In this document: in pieces, positions 17,514 through 26,926 of the stretch
Layout of the letters: each line of letters opens with the position of its first letter
Numbering within the stretch: the first letter of the stretch is position 1
NCBI RefSeq assembly: GCF_003590945.1
Contig: NZ_QYUK01000008.1
Coordinates: 248,001-312,000, forward strand
Direction of reading: 5' to 3'
Origin: Oleomonas cavernae
Lineage (GTDB): Bacteria; Pseudomonadota; Alphaproteobacteria; Zavarziniales; Zavarziniaceae
DNA: 64,000 nucleotides
Notes under the pieces: model-generated
What the model was told of the DNA's origin: nothing
The model's database searches: none
What the model saw: the letters and a program-made list of their open reading frames with translations, nothing else
Position numbers and translations under genes: made by a program

Positions 17514-18497
17514 TTATCCCCCGATCAGGACCTTCTCGGCGGATCGGGTAAGCGCCGGCTTGGGCGCCGGCTTGAACAGGTAGTCGTCGGGCAGGCCCAT
17601 GCGGCGGCAGGCCAGGATCGGCGGCGTGTCCTTCACCAGCCTGGGCAGCAGCTTGGCCAGGAAGCGCATCATCGCCGTGGTGCGCGCCACCTGGGCCGGG
17701 GTGCGGTGGAAGCCCAGCTTGTCCTTGGCCCAGTCCGGCAGCAGGTCGATGCCCGCCCCCACCAGCATTTCCTGGATCGCGGGATGGGTCTTGCCCATGC
17801 TGGAGTCGCGGCGGGCGACCTCGATGAAATTGTCGACCGCCGGGCGGCGCTCCAGCCTCGGCTCCCACGAGCGGATGTAGGCGTCGATTTCCGCCTGCGT
17901 CGTCGGCACCTCGTAACGCCCATAGTCGCGGGTGGAGTTGGCCGATTCGCTGGCCAGCTTCACCTTCTCGGCCTCGGTCATGCCGGGATTGACGTAGCGC
18001 TGGTAGGCCTGCGCGAAACCATAGCCGGCGGTCAGGTGCACGAAGGCCATGCGGTCGGGATCGAAGGCGGTGTAGCGCCCGCCGTCGGCCAGGGGGCCGC
18101 GCACCTTGGCGTGGCGCTGCGCCACTTCCTTCATCAAGGCGGCCTTGGCGCTCTTGGAGGCATAGGTGGTGGCCATGGCCGCCGACAGGGTGCGCTGCAG
18201 CCGCCCCAGCGTATCGGTCTTGTAGTTGGAATGGGTCTCGACGCCCGAGCCGACCCCTTCTTCCGCCATCTGGAGCACCACCGCCGGGAAGGCGCCGATC
18301 ATGAACACCAGCGGGTTGGCAAAGATGCGCCAGGTGATGCTGTCGGGACCGAAATCGCCCGGATCGCCCTTGGGGCCCAGGTAGTCGACGACATAGGCCG
18401 GGTCGACGGGCGTGTAGGCGCGGGCCAGCGACTGCCGCGCCGTGCCGAAGATCGGCAGGGCGGCAGCGGCGGCGGCGGCGATATCAAGCATCGTCAT
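17514..18497 (-). CDS. Oxygenase MpaB family protein (DUF2236)
   Basis: A 327-residue protein with the DUF2236 pattern: WRIFANPLVFMIGAFPAVVLQMAE near the N-terminus, RLQRTLSAAMATTYA, and HLTAGYGFAQAYQRY around the middle. Family members include the fungal oxygenase MpaB and rubber-oxygenase Lcp, which bind heme b through His residues; a conserved Arg and His are visible. The substrate here is unknown; context of acyl metabolism is suggestive only. GGGAG precedes the ATG. Confidence 0.75.
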   Translation of the reverse strand: MTMLDIAAAAAAALPIFGTARQSLARAYTPVDPAYVVDYLGPKGDPGDFGPDSITWRIFANPLVFMIGAFPAVVLQMAEEGVGSGVETHSNYKTDTLGRLQRTLSAAMATTYASKSAKAALMKEVAQRHAKVRGPLADGGRYTAFDPDRMAFVHLTAGYGFAQAYQRYVNPGMTEAEKVKLASESANSTRDYGRYEVPTTQAEIDAYIRSWEPRLERRPAVDNFIEVARRDSSMGKTHPAIQEMLVGAGIDLLPDWAKDKLGFHRTPAQVARTTAMMRFLAKLLPRLVKDTPPILACRRMGLPDDYLFKPAPKPALTRSAEKVLIGG

Positions 18498-18864
18498 GGG
18501 TGGCTCCCGGGGCGGTTGTTCGATCCTGTTGCCTCAAGAATCGCCTGACCGGGGAGATAAGGAAACTTGGTTCCCGGCAGCCCCTTCGGCCGGGCCTCGA
18601 TCCAAGTCCCAAGCCATTGTCACGAAACGGAAAACTGTCCCGCCGCAAAAGCGCACGGCGGCCGATCGGGCGCCGGATCGTGACGATTGCTCGTTTTTGC
18701 ATCGGCCGAAAGCCGCGCGGATAGACCACATTTTGGCGCCATATCCGCTTGGGCGCCGGGTACGGGCGGGTCATCGTCGGTTCAGGGCCGTCGAGGTGGG
18801 GCGTTCGACGAGGCAACGGCTCGAGCGGTAAGCCGCCACTCAGCTTTCAGCGGAGCAACCAGCC
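18498..18864. other. Intergenic region, 367 bases
   Basis: This is the longest gene-free stretch in the window. It lies between the divergent MpaB-like and TetR genes, so it should contain two promoters. I saw no long palindrome, repeat-family member, RNA-like structure or supportable small gene; the short open frames crossing it lack coding character. Confidence 0.6.
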
Positions 18865-19491
18865 GTGGCCAGCAAGCAATCGCAAGTCATTGACCTCGCG
18901 CCCAAAAAACGGCCGAAGCAAAGCCGCTCCCAGGCCAGTTTCGAGGCCGTCGTCGAGGCCTGCGCTCGTCTTTTGCGCGGCGGCGGCTACGACACGCTGA
19001 CCACCAACCTGATCGCCGAGGTGGCGGGGGTGGGCATCGCCACGCTCTATGAATACTTCCCCAATAAGGAGGCAATCGTCGCGGCCGTGGCCGAACAGAC
19101 CGTGGCGCGCATGGCGACACGGCTGGCCGAGAGCTTCGATGCGGCCCAGGCCCTGGACGATCGCGAGGCGACCCATTTCTGGATCGCCTGCCTGGTCGAA
19201 ATCGTCAGCGACGACGCCTTCCTCTACCGCGCCCTGATCGACCACTACCCCGAGATTCGCGACAGCAAGGCCTGGAAGCTGCTGCGCCAGCAATTGCACC
19301 AGGTGGCGCTGGGCCGGGCCGCCTCGATCGCCGACCGCCTGGGCCTGGACGATTTCGAGCGCGACAGCCACCTGATCGCCATCATGGGCGAACGCGCCAT
19401 CCTGGATATCGCGCTGAACCGTGCCCACGACCGCGAGGCCATGACCGCCCGCCTGGGTGAACTGCTCTACCGCATCATCCGCACGCGGTAA
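18865..19491 (+). CDS. TetR-family transcriptional regulator
   Basis: A 208-residue regulator with a 20-residue basic leader (APKKRPKQSRSQ), then an HTH at about 25-70 (DTLTTNLIAEVAGVGIATLYEYFPNKEAIVAAV). The C-terminal domain resembles TetR_C of AcrR-type proteins (YRALIDHYPEI). Start is GTG with CGGAG nine bases upstream. It diverges from the MpaB-like gene, its likely target. Its stop lies one base from the convergent bioA stop. Confidence 0.85.
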   Translation: MASKQSQVIDLAPKKRPKQSRSQASFEAVVEACARLLRGGGYDTLTTNLIAEVAGVGIATLYEYFPNKEAIVAAVAEQTVARMATRLAESFDAAQALDDREATHFWIACLVEIVSDDAFLYRALIDHYPEIRDSKAWKLLRQQLHQVALGRAASIADRLGLDDFERDSHLIAIMGERAILDIALNRAHDREAMTARLGELLYRIIRTR

Positions 19492-19492
19492 G

Positions 19493-20752
19493 TTACACCC
19501 GGGCCGACAGGACCTTGTGGACGGCACCGGTCAGGGTGGCGAGGTCTTCCTCGGTCGCCGTGAAGGCGGGCGTCAGGTAGACGATGTTGCCGAAGGGGCG
19601 CACCCAGACGCCTTCGGCCACGAAGGCGCGCTTGAGGGCGTTGAGGTCGCCGATCGCCGCCAACTCCACGACACCGATCGCGCCCTTCACCCGCACGTCG
19701 ACGACACCTGGCAGGTCACGGCAGGCCGGCAGCGCATGGGCCAGATGGGCCTCGATGGCCGAGACCTGGATCAGGCGCGGCTCGTTCTCGAACAGGTCGA
19801 GCGAGGCATTGGCGGCGGCGCAGGCCAGCGCATTGCCCATGTAGGTGGGCCCGTGCATCAGGGCGGCCGAGGGCCGGTCGTCCCAGAAGGCATCGAAGAC
19901 CCGTTTGGTGGCGATGGTCGCGGCCAGCGCCATGGTGCCGCCGGTCAGCGCCTTGGACAGGGTGACGATATCGGGCACCAGCCCCGCCGCCTCGCAGGCG
20001 AACATGGTGCCGGTGCGCCCGAAGCCGACGAAGATCTCGTCGAAAATCAGCAGGGTGCCATGGGCATCGGCGATCCGGCGCAGGTGGCGCAGCACCTTGG
20101 CCCCGTGCATCTTCATGCCGCCGGCACCTTGCACCAGGGGCTCGACCAGGATGCCGGCGACACGCTCGCCATTGGTCTGGAAGAACGCCTCCAGGGCCGC
20201 CAGCTTTTCCGGCGTGTCGGGCAGGTCGACCACCCATTGTTCCGGCAGCAGGCCGGTGAACAGGCTGTGCATGCCTTCGTCGGGGTCGCACACCGCCATG
20301 GTGCCGATGGTATCGCCGTGGTAGCCGTGGCGGAACGAGACGAATTTCGACCGCCCGCGCTCGCCCTTGTTGAGGAAATACTGGATCGCCATTTTCATGG
20401 CGATCTCGACCGAGACCGAACCTGAATCCGAGAAGAAGACCCGGTCGAGGTCGCCAGGCAGAATCTGCGCGAGGCGGCGAGCCAAGGTCAGCGCCTGCTC
20501 GTGCACCAGGCCACCGAACATGACGTGAGGCAGGCGTTCGACCTGGGTCTGCACCGCGGCGCGGATATGCGGGTGGTTATAGCCGTGGCAGGCGGTCCAC
20601 CACGAGGCGATGCCGTCGATCAGCTCACGGCCATCGCTCAAGCGGATGCGGGTGCCCTGGGTCGACGCCACGGCCAAGGGTGGCGTCACCGTCTTCATCT
20701 GGGTATAGGGCAGCCAGATATGCTCGAGGCCAGCGGCGTACCAATCCGTCAC
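19493..20752 (-). CDS. bioA: Adenosylmethionine-8-amino-7-oxononanoate aminotransferase
   Basis: A 419-residue PLP enzyme that converts 8-amino-7-oxononanoate to 7,8-diaminononanoate, using S-adenosylmethionine as amino donor. The N-terminal HIWLPYTQM and SWWTACHGYNHP are bioA signatures. The PLP lysine is in TLSKALTGGTM, and DEIFVGFGRTGT holds the cofactor Asp. Length is normal. It lies downstream of bioB on the same strand, with a palindromic repeat between. Confidence 0.95.
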   Translation of the reverse strand: MTDWYAAGLEHIWLPYTQMKTVTPPLAVASTQGTRIRLSDGRELIDGIASWWTACHGYNHPHIRAAVQTQVERLPHVMFGGLVHEQALTLARRLAQILPGDLDRVFFSDSGSVSVEIAMKMAIQYFLNKGERGRSKFVSFRHGYHGDTIGTMAVCDPDEGMHSLFTGLLPEQWVVDLPDTPEKLAALEAFFQTNGERVAGILVEPLVQGAGGMKMHGAKVLRHLRRIADAHGTLLIFDEIFVGFGRTGTMFACEAAGLVPDIVTLSKALTGGTMALAATIATKRVFDAFWDDRPSAALMHGPTYMGNALACAAANASLDLFENEPRLIQVSAIEAHLAHALPACRDLPGVVDVRVKGAIGVVELAAIGDLNALKRAFVAEGVWVRPFGNIVYLTPAFTATEEDLATLTGAVHKVLSARV

Positions 20753-20770
20753 GATTCACCTGTCTTAATC

Positions 20771-20883
20771 GTCATTCCGGCGAAGGCCGGAATCCATCGG
20801 GGTGGCAGGCGATATCTGGCGGACCTGACTGGTCCTATGTCCCGCGCTGCATCGGAATGGATCCCGGCCTTCGCCGGGATGAC
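20771..20883. repeat. Palindromic intergenic repeat, GTCATCCCGGCGAAGGCC type
   Basis: Inverted arms of about 26 bases at each end (GTCATTCCGGCGAAGGCC ... GGCCTTCGCCGGGATGAC) around a 60-base centre, between bioB and bioA. The left arm carries T-for-C changes relative to the copy at 398. Confidence 0.8.
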
Positions 20884-20897
20884 GGCAATGATCTGCC

Positions 20898-21926
20898 TTA
20901 TTCCGCCGCCTGGACCGTCTCGACGGCGGTGATCGGCATCGGGCTGATCCCCAGCCGGTCGAACAGGCGCTGGTCGCGTTCGGCTTCCGGGTTGGCGGTG
21001 GTCAGCAGCTTCGGCCCGATGAAGATCGAATTTGCGCCGGCCAGGAAGCACAGCGCCTGCAATTCGTCATTCATCTGCTCGCGCCCGGCCGACAGGCGGA
21101 TCATCGAGGCGGGCATCAGGATCTTGGCGACCGCGACGGTGCGCACGAAATCGAAACCATCGAGCGGGGCGTGGCCCGACAAGGGCGTGCCCTCGACCTG
21201 GACCAGCAGGTTGATCGGCACCGATTCAGGATGCACGGGCAGATTGGCCAGGGTCACCAGCAGGCCGGCGCGATCGGTCAGATCCTCGCCCATGCCGACA
21301 ATGCCGCCGCAGCAGACATTGATCCCGGCGTCGCGGACGTTCGACAGGGTATCCAGCCGGTCCTGATAGGTCCGGGTGGTGATGATCTCGCTGTAATATT
21401 CGGGCGAGGTGTCGAGGTTGTGATTGTAGTAATCGAGGCCGGCATCCTTCAGGCGCAGGGCCTGATCGTGATCCAGCATGCCCAGCGTGACGCAGGTTTC
21501 CATGCCCAGCGACTTCACCCCGCGGACCATGTCGATGACCTGGTCGAGGTCACGGTCCTTGGGGCTGCGCCAGGCGGCGCCCATGCAATAGCGGCTGGCG
21601 CCGGCGTCGCGGGCGCGCTTGGCCTCCTCCAGCACGGCGCCGACCGCCATCAGCTTGGAGGCCTTTACGTTGGTGTCGAACTTGGACGACTGCGGGCAAT
21701 AGCCGCAATCCTCGGGACAGCCGCCGGTCTTGATCGACAGCAAGGTCGACATCTGGACTTCGTTGGGATCGAAGAAGCGGCGATGGGCGCTCTGGGCTTC
21801 GAAAATCAGGTCGGCGAACGGCTTGGCAAACAGCGCCTCGACCTCCGCCCGGCTCCAGTCGTGGCGCAACCCGTCGGGAACGGGCGCGGACGAACAGGCC
21901 TTGGCGGAAACGGCGATCTCGGTCAT
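20898..21926 (-). CDS. bioB: Biotin synthase
   Basis: A 342-residue radical-SAM enzyme that inserts sulfur into dethiobiotin. C70, C74 and C77 ([14 protein letters not shown]) bind the SAM [4Fe-4S] cluster. [24 protein letters not shown] and the C-terminal region with RLSAGRE complete the BioB pattern. I chose the ATG at 21926, which gives the usual N-terminus; an upstream start would add 16 residues. It diverges from bioF across 201 bases, where I saw no BirA- or BioR-like operator I could defend. Confidence 0.95.
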   Translation of the reverse strand: MTEIAVSAKACSSAPVPDGLRHDWSRAEVEALFAKPFADLIFEAQSAHRRFFDPNEVQMSTLLSIKTGGCPEDCGYCPQSSKFDTNVKASKLMAVGAVLEEAKRARDAGASRYCMGAAWRSPKDRDLDQVIDMVRGVKSLGMETCVTLGMLDHDQALRLKDAGLDYYNHNLDTSPEYYSEIITTRTYQDRLDTLSNVRDAGINVCCGGIVGMGEDLTDRAGLLVTLANLPVHPESVPINLLVQVEGTPLSGHAPLDGFDFVRTVAVAKILMPASMIRLSAGREQMNDELQALCFLAGANSIFIGPKLLTTANPEAERDQRLFDRLGISPMPITAVETVQAAE

Positions 21927-22127
21927 AGCAGCGACCCAATCCTTTTGTTGTCCCCGTGGCGACGGCCCCGGCACTTGGGCCGCAGACTATGCTGCTTTGC
22001 ACAGAGGTCAATAGGAAGGCGCCAATCCGGCAGCTTCCCTGGGTTTGCGGGTGATCGTGCCACAAGGGTTGACCGGCGCCCGCAATAGGATAAGAGTCCG
22101 CCGCCTTTCAAGGAGGCCCCCCGCCCC

Positions 22128-23279
22128 ATGCACTCGCTCGACGCCTTCGCCACGGCCAAACTCGTGGATCTGGACGCCCGCCATCAATTGCGGCGCTTGA
22201 TCCCGACTGCCCGGATCGACGGCGTCATCCTGGAGCGCGGCGGGCGCCGCCTGGTCTCGTTTTCCTGCAACGACTATCTGAACCTGGCGACCGACCCGCG
22301 CACCAAGGCCGCCGCCATCCGCGCGGTCGAGACCCACGGCACCGGCGCCGGCGCCTCGCGCCTGATCACCGGCAACCACCCGATGATCGAGGAATTGGAA
22401 CACCGCCTCGCCCGCCTGAAGGGGACTGAGGACGCCTGCGTCTTCGGCTCGGGCTATCTCGCCAATGTCGGCATCATCCCGACCCTGGCCGGCGGCAACA
22501 GCCTGGTCCTGACCGACGAACTGGCGCACAACTGCATCAATGCCGGGGCCCAGCTTGCCGCGGCCGATACCCAGGCGTTTCGCCACAACGATCTCGATCA
22601 CCTGGAAGAATTGCTGATCGAACACCGCGACCGGTACGACCATGTGCTGGTGGTGACGGACGGGGTTTTCTCGATGGACGGCGATCTGGCCCCTCTCGAG
22701 GCCTTGGGCGCGCTGTGCGTCAAGCACGATGCCTGGCTGATGACCGACGATGCCCACGGCATCGGCGTCATGGGCCGTGACGGCGCCGGCTCGGCCCATC
22801 TCAAGAACAAGCCGGTGGCCGTGCCGCTGCAAATGGGCACCCTGTCCAAGGCCATCGGCTCCTATGGCGCCTATCTGTGCGCCAGCAAGCCGGTGGTCGA
22901 CCTCATGAAGACCCGGGCCCGTACCGTGGTCTATTCGACCGGCCTGCCGCCGGCCGCCGTGGGTGCCGCCATCGCCGCCCTGGACATCATCGAGAGCGAG
23001 CCCGACTTCGTCGCCCTGCCCGTCGCCAAGGCCCAGCGCTTCACCGCCGCCCTGAACCTGCCCCGGGCGGAGAGCCCGATCGTGCCGATCATCCTGGGCG
23101 AAGAGACCCGGGCGCTCGAGGCCCAGAAGATCCTGAGCGATGCCGGCTTCCTGGTCGCCGCCATCCGCCCGCCGACCGTGCCCCCCGGCACCTCGCGCCT
23201 GCGCTTCGCCTTCACCGCCCGCCACACGGACGAGGATATCGACGCGGTGGTCGCCATCCTGCGCGAACGCATCCTGTGA
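22128..23279 (+). CDS. bioF: 8-amino-7-oxononanoate synthase
   Basis: A 383-residue PLP enzyme that joins pimeloyl thioester and alanine. VSFSCNDYLNLATDPR and GTGAGASRLITGNHP are diagnostic; the PLP lysine is in GTLSKAIGSYGAY, and TDDAHGIGVMG holds the cofactor Asp/His. It is followed after four bases by bioD. AAGGAGGC precedes the ATG. Confidence 0.95.
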   Translation: MHSLDAFATAKLVDLDARHQLRRLIPTARIDGVILERGGRRLVSFSCNDYLNLATDPRTKAAAIRAVETHGTGAGASRLITGNHPMIEELEHRLARLKGTEDACVFGSGYLANVGIIPTLAGGNSLVLTDELAHNCINAGAQLAAADTQAFRHNDLDHLEELLIEHRDRYDHVLVVTDGVFSMDGDLAPLEALGALCVKHDAWLMTDDAHGIGVMGRDGAGSAHLKNKPVAVPLQMGTLSKAIGSYGAYLCASKPVVDLMKTRARTVVYSTGLPPAAVGAAIAALDIIESEPDFVALPVAKAQRFTAALNLPRAESPIVPIILGEETRALEAQKILSDAGFLVAAIRPPTVPPGTSRLRFAFTARHTDEDIDAVVAILRERIL

Positions 23280-23283
23280 CCCG

Positions 23284-24005
23284 ATGACCGAGACGCTTTT
23301 TGTAACCGGCAGCGGCACCGACATCGGCAAGACCCTGGTCACCGCCGCGCTGGCCCACCAGGCCCGGCAAAGCGGCCGCAAGGTCGCGGTACTGAAACCG
23401 GTGGCCAGCGGCTATAGCTGGGACACCGCGGCACAGTCCGATGCCGGGGTGATCCTGCAGGCGCTGGGCGAAGAGATCACACCCGAGAACATCGAGCGCG
23501 TCTCGCCCTGGCGCTATCGCCAGCCGGTGTCGCCCGATTTCGCCGCCCGCCAGGAAGGCTGGTCGGTCAGTGCCGCGCAGATCGCCGCCTTCTGCCGTGG
23601 GGGCGAGCGCGACGCCGATACCGTAATCGTCGAAGGGGTCGGCGGCATCATGGCGCCGATCAACGAACGCCAGACCTTCCTCGACGTACTGCCCGATCTG
23701 CCCTACCCCGCCCTGGTGGTGGTCGGCACCTACCTGGGCGCCTTGAGCCACGCCTTCACCTGTGTCGAGACCATCCGTGGCCGCGGCCATCGGGTGGCCG
23801 GCATCGTGGTGAGCGAGAGCGAGACGGGTGGCCAACCGGTCGCCGAGATCGCCAAATCGCTCGCCACATTTCTGCCCGATCTACCGGTTGTGATGCTGCC
23901 GCGCCTAAATGGCCCCGCCCATGGGCCTCCGCCCCGCTGCTCACACAATTTCTTGTGGAAAAGTCATCATCTTGTGTGGCGCAAAATGCCCCTCACGAGA
24001 TATAG
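23284..24005 (+). CDS. bioD: Dethiobiotin synthetase (3' end frameshifted as assembled)
   Basis: An ATP-dependent carboxylase that closes the ureido ring to give dethiobiotin. The P-loop GSGTDIGKT, LKPVASG and VEGVGGIMAPI are intact. As assembled, the frame runs on to 24090 and into gcrA with an unlikely tail. Adding one C near 23918-23920 instead gives PWASAPLLTQFLVEKS and a stop at 24003-24005, for 240 residues, the normal length, clear of gcrA. Confidence 0.85.
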
Positions 24006-24052
24006 TGTTTTTGTTGCGGCGGAGACCGCTTTCTGGAGAGAGGACAAGGCCC

Positions 24053-24592
24053 ATGTCCTGGACCGACGAGCGCATCGCGAGCCTTCGTGAATTGTGGGAA
24101 CAAGGCCTCAGTGCCAGCCAGATCGCGGCGAAGCTGGGGAACATCACGCGCAATGCCGTGATCGGCAAGGTTCACCGCCTGGGCCTGTCCGGCCGGCCAA
24201 GCCCGGTGCGCGCCGAACGCCCCGCCCCTGCCCCGCGCGCCGAACGCCCGGCGCCGGCGCCCCGTCCTGTGCGTGTGCTGCCGGCAAGCGAACCCGTGGC
24301 CAAGGCCGCGGCCCCGGCCCGTGTTGTCCAGGCAGCGCCCGCCCCGGCACCCGAGCCCGAGCCGATGGTCCGCGCCACCCTGCTGTCGATCAACGACCGC
24401 ATGTGCAAGTGGCCGCTGGGCGATCCGGGCGATGCCGGCTTCCACTTCTGCGGTCGCCGCGCCCAGTCGAGCATGCCCTATTGCCAGGAGCACGCCCGCA
24501 TCGCCTATCAGGCAGCAACGCCCAAATCGCGCGAGAAGCGCGATCGTGACCGCGAGCGGGAACGCGAGCGGCTGGTGCGCAGCCTGTCGTAA
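24053..24592 (+). CDS. gcrA: GcrA cell cycle regulator
   Basis: A 179-residue alphaproteobacterial transcription factor that works with sigma-70 RNA polymerase and methylated GANTC sites. The HTH is at residues 1-45 (MSWTDERIASLRELWEQG ... ITRNAVIGKVHRLGLSGR). A Pro/Ala-rich linker with repeated PAPRAERPAPAPR follows. The C-terminal block has CKWPLGDPGDAGFHFCG and PYCQEHARIAY, as in known GcrA. The C-terminus is very basic/acidic (RDRERERER). It sits downstream of bioD, 47 bases after the restored stop, with a terminator directly after. Confidence 0.95.
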   Translation: MSWTDERIASLRELWEQGLSASQIAAKLGNITRNAVIGKVHRLGLSGRPSPVRAERPAPAPRAERPAPAPRPVRVLPASEPVAKAAAPARVVQAAPAPAPEPEPMVRATLLSINDRMCKWPLGDPGDAGFHFCGRRAQSSMPYCQEHARIAYQAATPKSREKRDRDRERERERLVRSLS

Positions 24593-24602
24593 CACCGATC
24601 GA

Positions 24603-24625
24603 ACGGGGCCTGCGGGCCCCGTTTT
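24603..24625 (+). terminator. Rho-independent terminator after gcrA
   Basis: ACGGGGCC-TGCG-GGCCCCGT is an 8-bp perfect stem with a 4-base loop, followed by TTT. It lies 10 bases after the gcrA stop and just before the convergent fic stop. Confidence 0.85.
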
Positions 24626-24629
24626 CGCG

Positions 24630-25829
24630 TCAGGCCGGCAGCGGCTCCGTGCCCTTGTCGAGCAGCGCCAGGTATTTGGCATAGGCGAAGATGCGGTTGC
24701 GGCGCTTGCCGGTCGTCTCGCGCAGGATGCCCGCCGACACCATCAGTTCCAGGGCCTTGCCGACGGTCGGGAGCGACAGCTTGAGCTCCCTGGCGGCGGC
24801 CGGGGCCGTGACCAGCGGGCGCCGCTGCATCAATTCGTGGACCCGCAGGGCCGATGCGGCCGCGCGGCCACGCTCGGCGATGGCGAGGCGATCTGCGTCA
24901 AACAGCGCCATCAGTTCCTTTGCCGTTTCCGCGGCCTGTTCGGCCGTCTCGGCGACACCGGTGAGGAAGAATTCCATCCAGGCCTCCCAGGCGCCGGCCT
25001 GTCGCACCTCCTGCAGCAGCCGGTAGTAGTCGTCGCGCCGTCGTTTCAGGAACAGGCTGAGATAGAGGACCGGCTCCCGCAGCGCACCGGCATCGCACAG
25101 CATCAGCGTGACCAGCAAGCGGCCGAGACGCCCGTTGCCGTCCAGAAAGGGATGGATCGTTTCGAATTGCACATGCGCCAGGCCGGCGCGAATGAGCGGC
25201 GGCAAGGCCGGATCGTCCTCATGGAGAAAGCGTTCGAAGGCATCGAGACAGCCCTCCAAGCGATGGGGCGGCGGCGGAACGAACAAGGCATTGCCCGGCC
25301 TGGTGCCACCGATCCAATTCTGCGAACGCCGGAATTCCCCGGCTTGCTTGTTGGCGCCGTGGCCCGACTTCAGCAGGATCTCGTGCATCTCGCGCAAGAG
25401 GCGCAGCGACAAGGGAAAGCCGCCGCGCAGGCGCTTCATGCCGTGCTCGACCGCCGCGACATAATTTGAGACCTCCGTCACGTCGTCGAGCGGGACCTGC
25501 GGCATCTCATCGTTCTCGAACAGCAGCAGGTCCGAGAGCGAAGATTGCGTGCCCTCGATCTGCGACGACAACAGCGCCTCTTTCCTGACATACATGAACA
25601 GGAAAAGCGGGGCGGAGGGCAGGATGGTGGTGACGCCATCAAGCCGGCCGATCGCGCCGCGCGCCCGGTCATAGAGGGTCAGGAACTGGACAAAATCGAG
25701 CGGTGGGTCGGGCGGCAACGGCGCGGGCACAAAGGCACGAACCTTTTCACCGCCGACGGATGTCTCGACATATGTCCCCAGCCGCCCGGGGAATGCTCCC
25801 GCCACGATCGCCTCATCCTTTATTAGCAT
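24630..25829 (-). CDS. Fic family protein with C-terminal winged helix
   Basis: A probable AMP-transferase. From the ATG at 25829 the protein has 399 residues. The Fic motif HPFLDGNGRLGR (about 226-237) is complete, including the catalytic His. SSQIEG (about 88-93) is the [S/T]xxxE[G/N] inhibitory helix placed N-terminal to the core, so this is a class II, self-inhibited Fic. About residues 315-395 form a winged-helix DNA-binding domain (VTAPAAARELKLSLPTVGKALELM). A GTG at 25913 would add 28 residues, but that extension covers the symmetric half-sites at 25815-25866 and is less likely. Target protein unknown. Confidence 0.85.
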   Translation of the reverse strand: MLIKDEAIVAGAFPGRLGTYVETSVGGEKVRAFVPAPLPPDPPLDFVQFLTLYDRARGAIGRLDGVTTILPSAPLFLFMYVRKEALLSSQIEGTQSSLSDLLLFENDEMPQVPLDDVTEVSNYVAAVEHGMKRLRGGFPLSLRLLREMHEILLKSGHGANKQAGEFRRSQNWIGGTRPGNALFVPPPPHRLEGCLDAFERFLHEDDPALPPLIRAGLAHVQFETIHPFLDGNGRLGRLLVTLMLCDAGALREPVLYLSLFLKRRRDDYYRLLQEVRQAGAWEAWMEFFLTGVAETAEQAAETAKELMALFDADRLAIAERGRAAASALRVHELMQRRPLVTAPAAARELKLSLPTVGKALELMVSAGILRETTGKRRNRIFAYAKYLALLDKGTEPLPA

Positions 25830-25866
25830 CAATTCGCTAATAAAGGATAATGCCTTTTCCTTTATT
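25815..25866. promoter_or_regulatory. Putative Fic autoregulatory operator
   Basis: ATCCTTTATTAGC (25815-25827) and its exact complement (25836-25848) form a 13-bp inverted repeat with an 8-base spacer over the fic start. A third half-site, CCTTTATTA, is at 25858-25866. A winged-helix domain in the Fic protein makes self-binding likely. The A+T-rich patch stands out in this G+C-rich DNA. Confidence 0.55.
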
Positions 25867-25945
25867 AAGAAACCGCCTTTGCGAAAGGCAGCGGTCGCGG
25901 GCGCATCGGGCACCTAATAGGCAGCGCGCTGTAACCTGCAAATAT

Positions 25946-26054
25946 CGTCATGACCGGGCTTGTCCCGGTCATCCACGTCGGGACGAGCCACCTCTGTTGA
26001 CGGCATAGGCAGCTTGGCGACGTGGATGGCCGGGACTTCGCCCGGCCATGACGG
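25946..26054. repeat. Palindromic intergenic repeat, CGTCATGACCGGGCTTGTCCCGG type
   Basis: About 109 bases with inverted outer arms (CGTCATGACCGGG ... CCCGGCCATGACGG) and inner ATCCACGTCG/CGACGTGGAT arms. A close copy is at 51152-51260, and the core palindrome is the IS4 target at 12302-12323/13595-13614. Confidence 0.85.
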
Positions 26055-26145
26055 GTGGAGTATCGAAGCGAGGCAGTTTCACGGCGCCTCAAACACCTCT
26101 GTGGCCAATCGGGCGGGCGATGTCTCCGGTTGAGCGCGAGACACT

Positions 26146-26865
26146 TTAATCCTTCGCGGCGGCGAAGGCTTTCAGCATGGTTTCCATGGTGGTCAGGATC
26201 AGGCCGTGCTTCACCGGCGAGGTCGGGGTGTGGTTGACCACGCGCACCAGTTTGCGCACAACTCGGGCCTCGACCACGTCGAGGTCGATCACGTTCATGC
26301 AGCCGCTGTCCTGCTCGAAGGCGGCGAAGCTTTGCAGGCCGATGCCGGCCGCCCAGCCCAGGGCCGCCAGGTTGGTGCCGCCATGGGCGACCATCAGCAG
26401 GGTCTTCCAGCCGGGGGAGACCGCCAGCGCCTCGAAGGCCGGGACCACGCGGGCGGCGAAATCGTCAAAGCGCTCGCCGCCCAGGAAGCGCGACTCCGGC
26501 CGGGTGGCGGCCCGCGTCAACCCTTGCGTGAAATCGTCGAACAGGGTGGCGGGGTCCATGTCCTTGAAATGGCCCGGCGCGATCTCCTCGAAGGCGGGCA
26601 TCACCTCGACCGCCGGCGCGACCCGGCCGGTCAGGACGATGCCCGCCGTCTCGCGGGTGCGGGGCAGGCCGCTGACCACGGCGCGGTCGAAGGCGATATC
26701 GGCCAGGGCCTGGCGCATCGCCTCGGCCTCGGCCCGGCCGCGCGTGGTGAGCGGCACCTGCCGGCTGTCGGTGGTGCGGCGGCCGGCATCGTCGATATAG
26801 GCGGCTTCGGCATGGCGCAGCAGGTAGATGCGGCGGCGGTTGGCGGCGGGATCGATCGGAAACAT
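26146..26865 (-). CDS. Histidine phosphatase family protein
   Basis: About 239 residues. RIYLLRHAEAAY near the N-terminus is the RHG/RHA phosphohistidine motif, LTTRGRAEAEAMRQAL and SGLPRTRETA are typical, and MVAHGGTNLAALG carries the second catalytic His. Such phosphoglycerate-mutase-like enzymes act on many phosphoesters, so the substrate is open. The ATG at 26865 follows AAGGAAGAG. Same strand as the oxidoreductase upstream. Confidence 0.85.
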   Translation of the reverse strand: MFPIDPAANRRRIYLLRHAEAAYIDDAGRRTTDSRQVPLTTRGRAEAEAMRQALADIAFDRAVVSGLPRTRETAGIVLTGRVAPAVEVMPAFEEIAPGHFKDMDPATLFDDFTQGLTRAATRPESRFLGGERFDDFAARVVPAFEALAVSPGWKTLLMVAHGGTNLAALGWAAGIGLQSFAAFEQDSGCMNVIDLDVVEARVVRKLVRVVNHTPTSPVKHGLILTTMETMLKAFAAAKD

Positions 26866-26926
26866 GGGCACACTCTTCCTTGGCGCGCGAGAATACGGTC
26901 TCGCACGCCGGCGATCCAGCCCAAGA

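Noticed and set aside
23284-24090. bioD running into gcrA as an extended protein
   Set aside because: The tail after LNGPA matches no dethiobiotin synthetase; a one-base correction gives a normal end at 24005.
25946-26054. Stem-loop repeats as small RNA genes
   Set aside because: They recur in several families at gene ends with no promoter of their own; intergenic repeat is the simpler reading.
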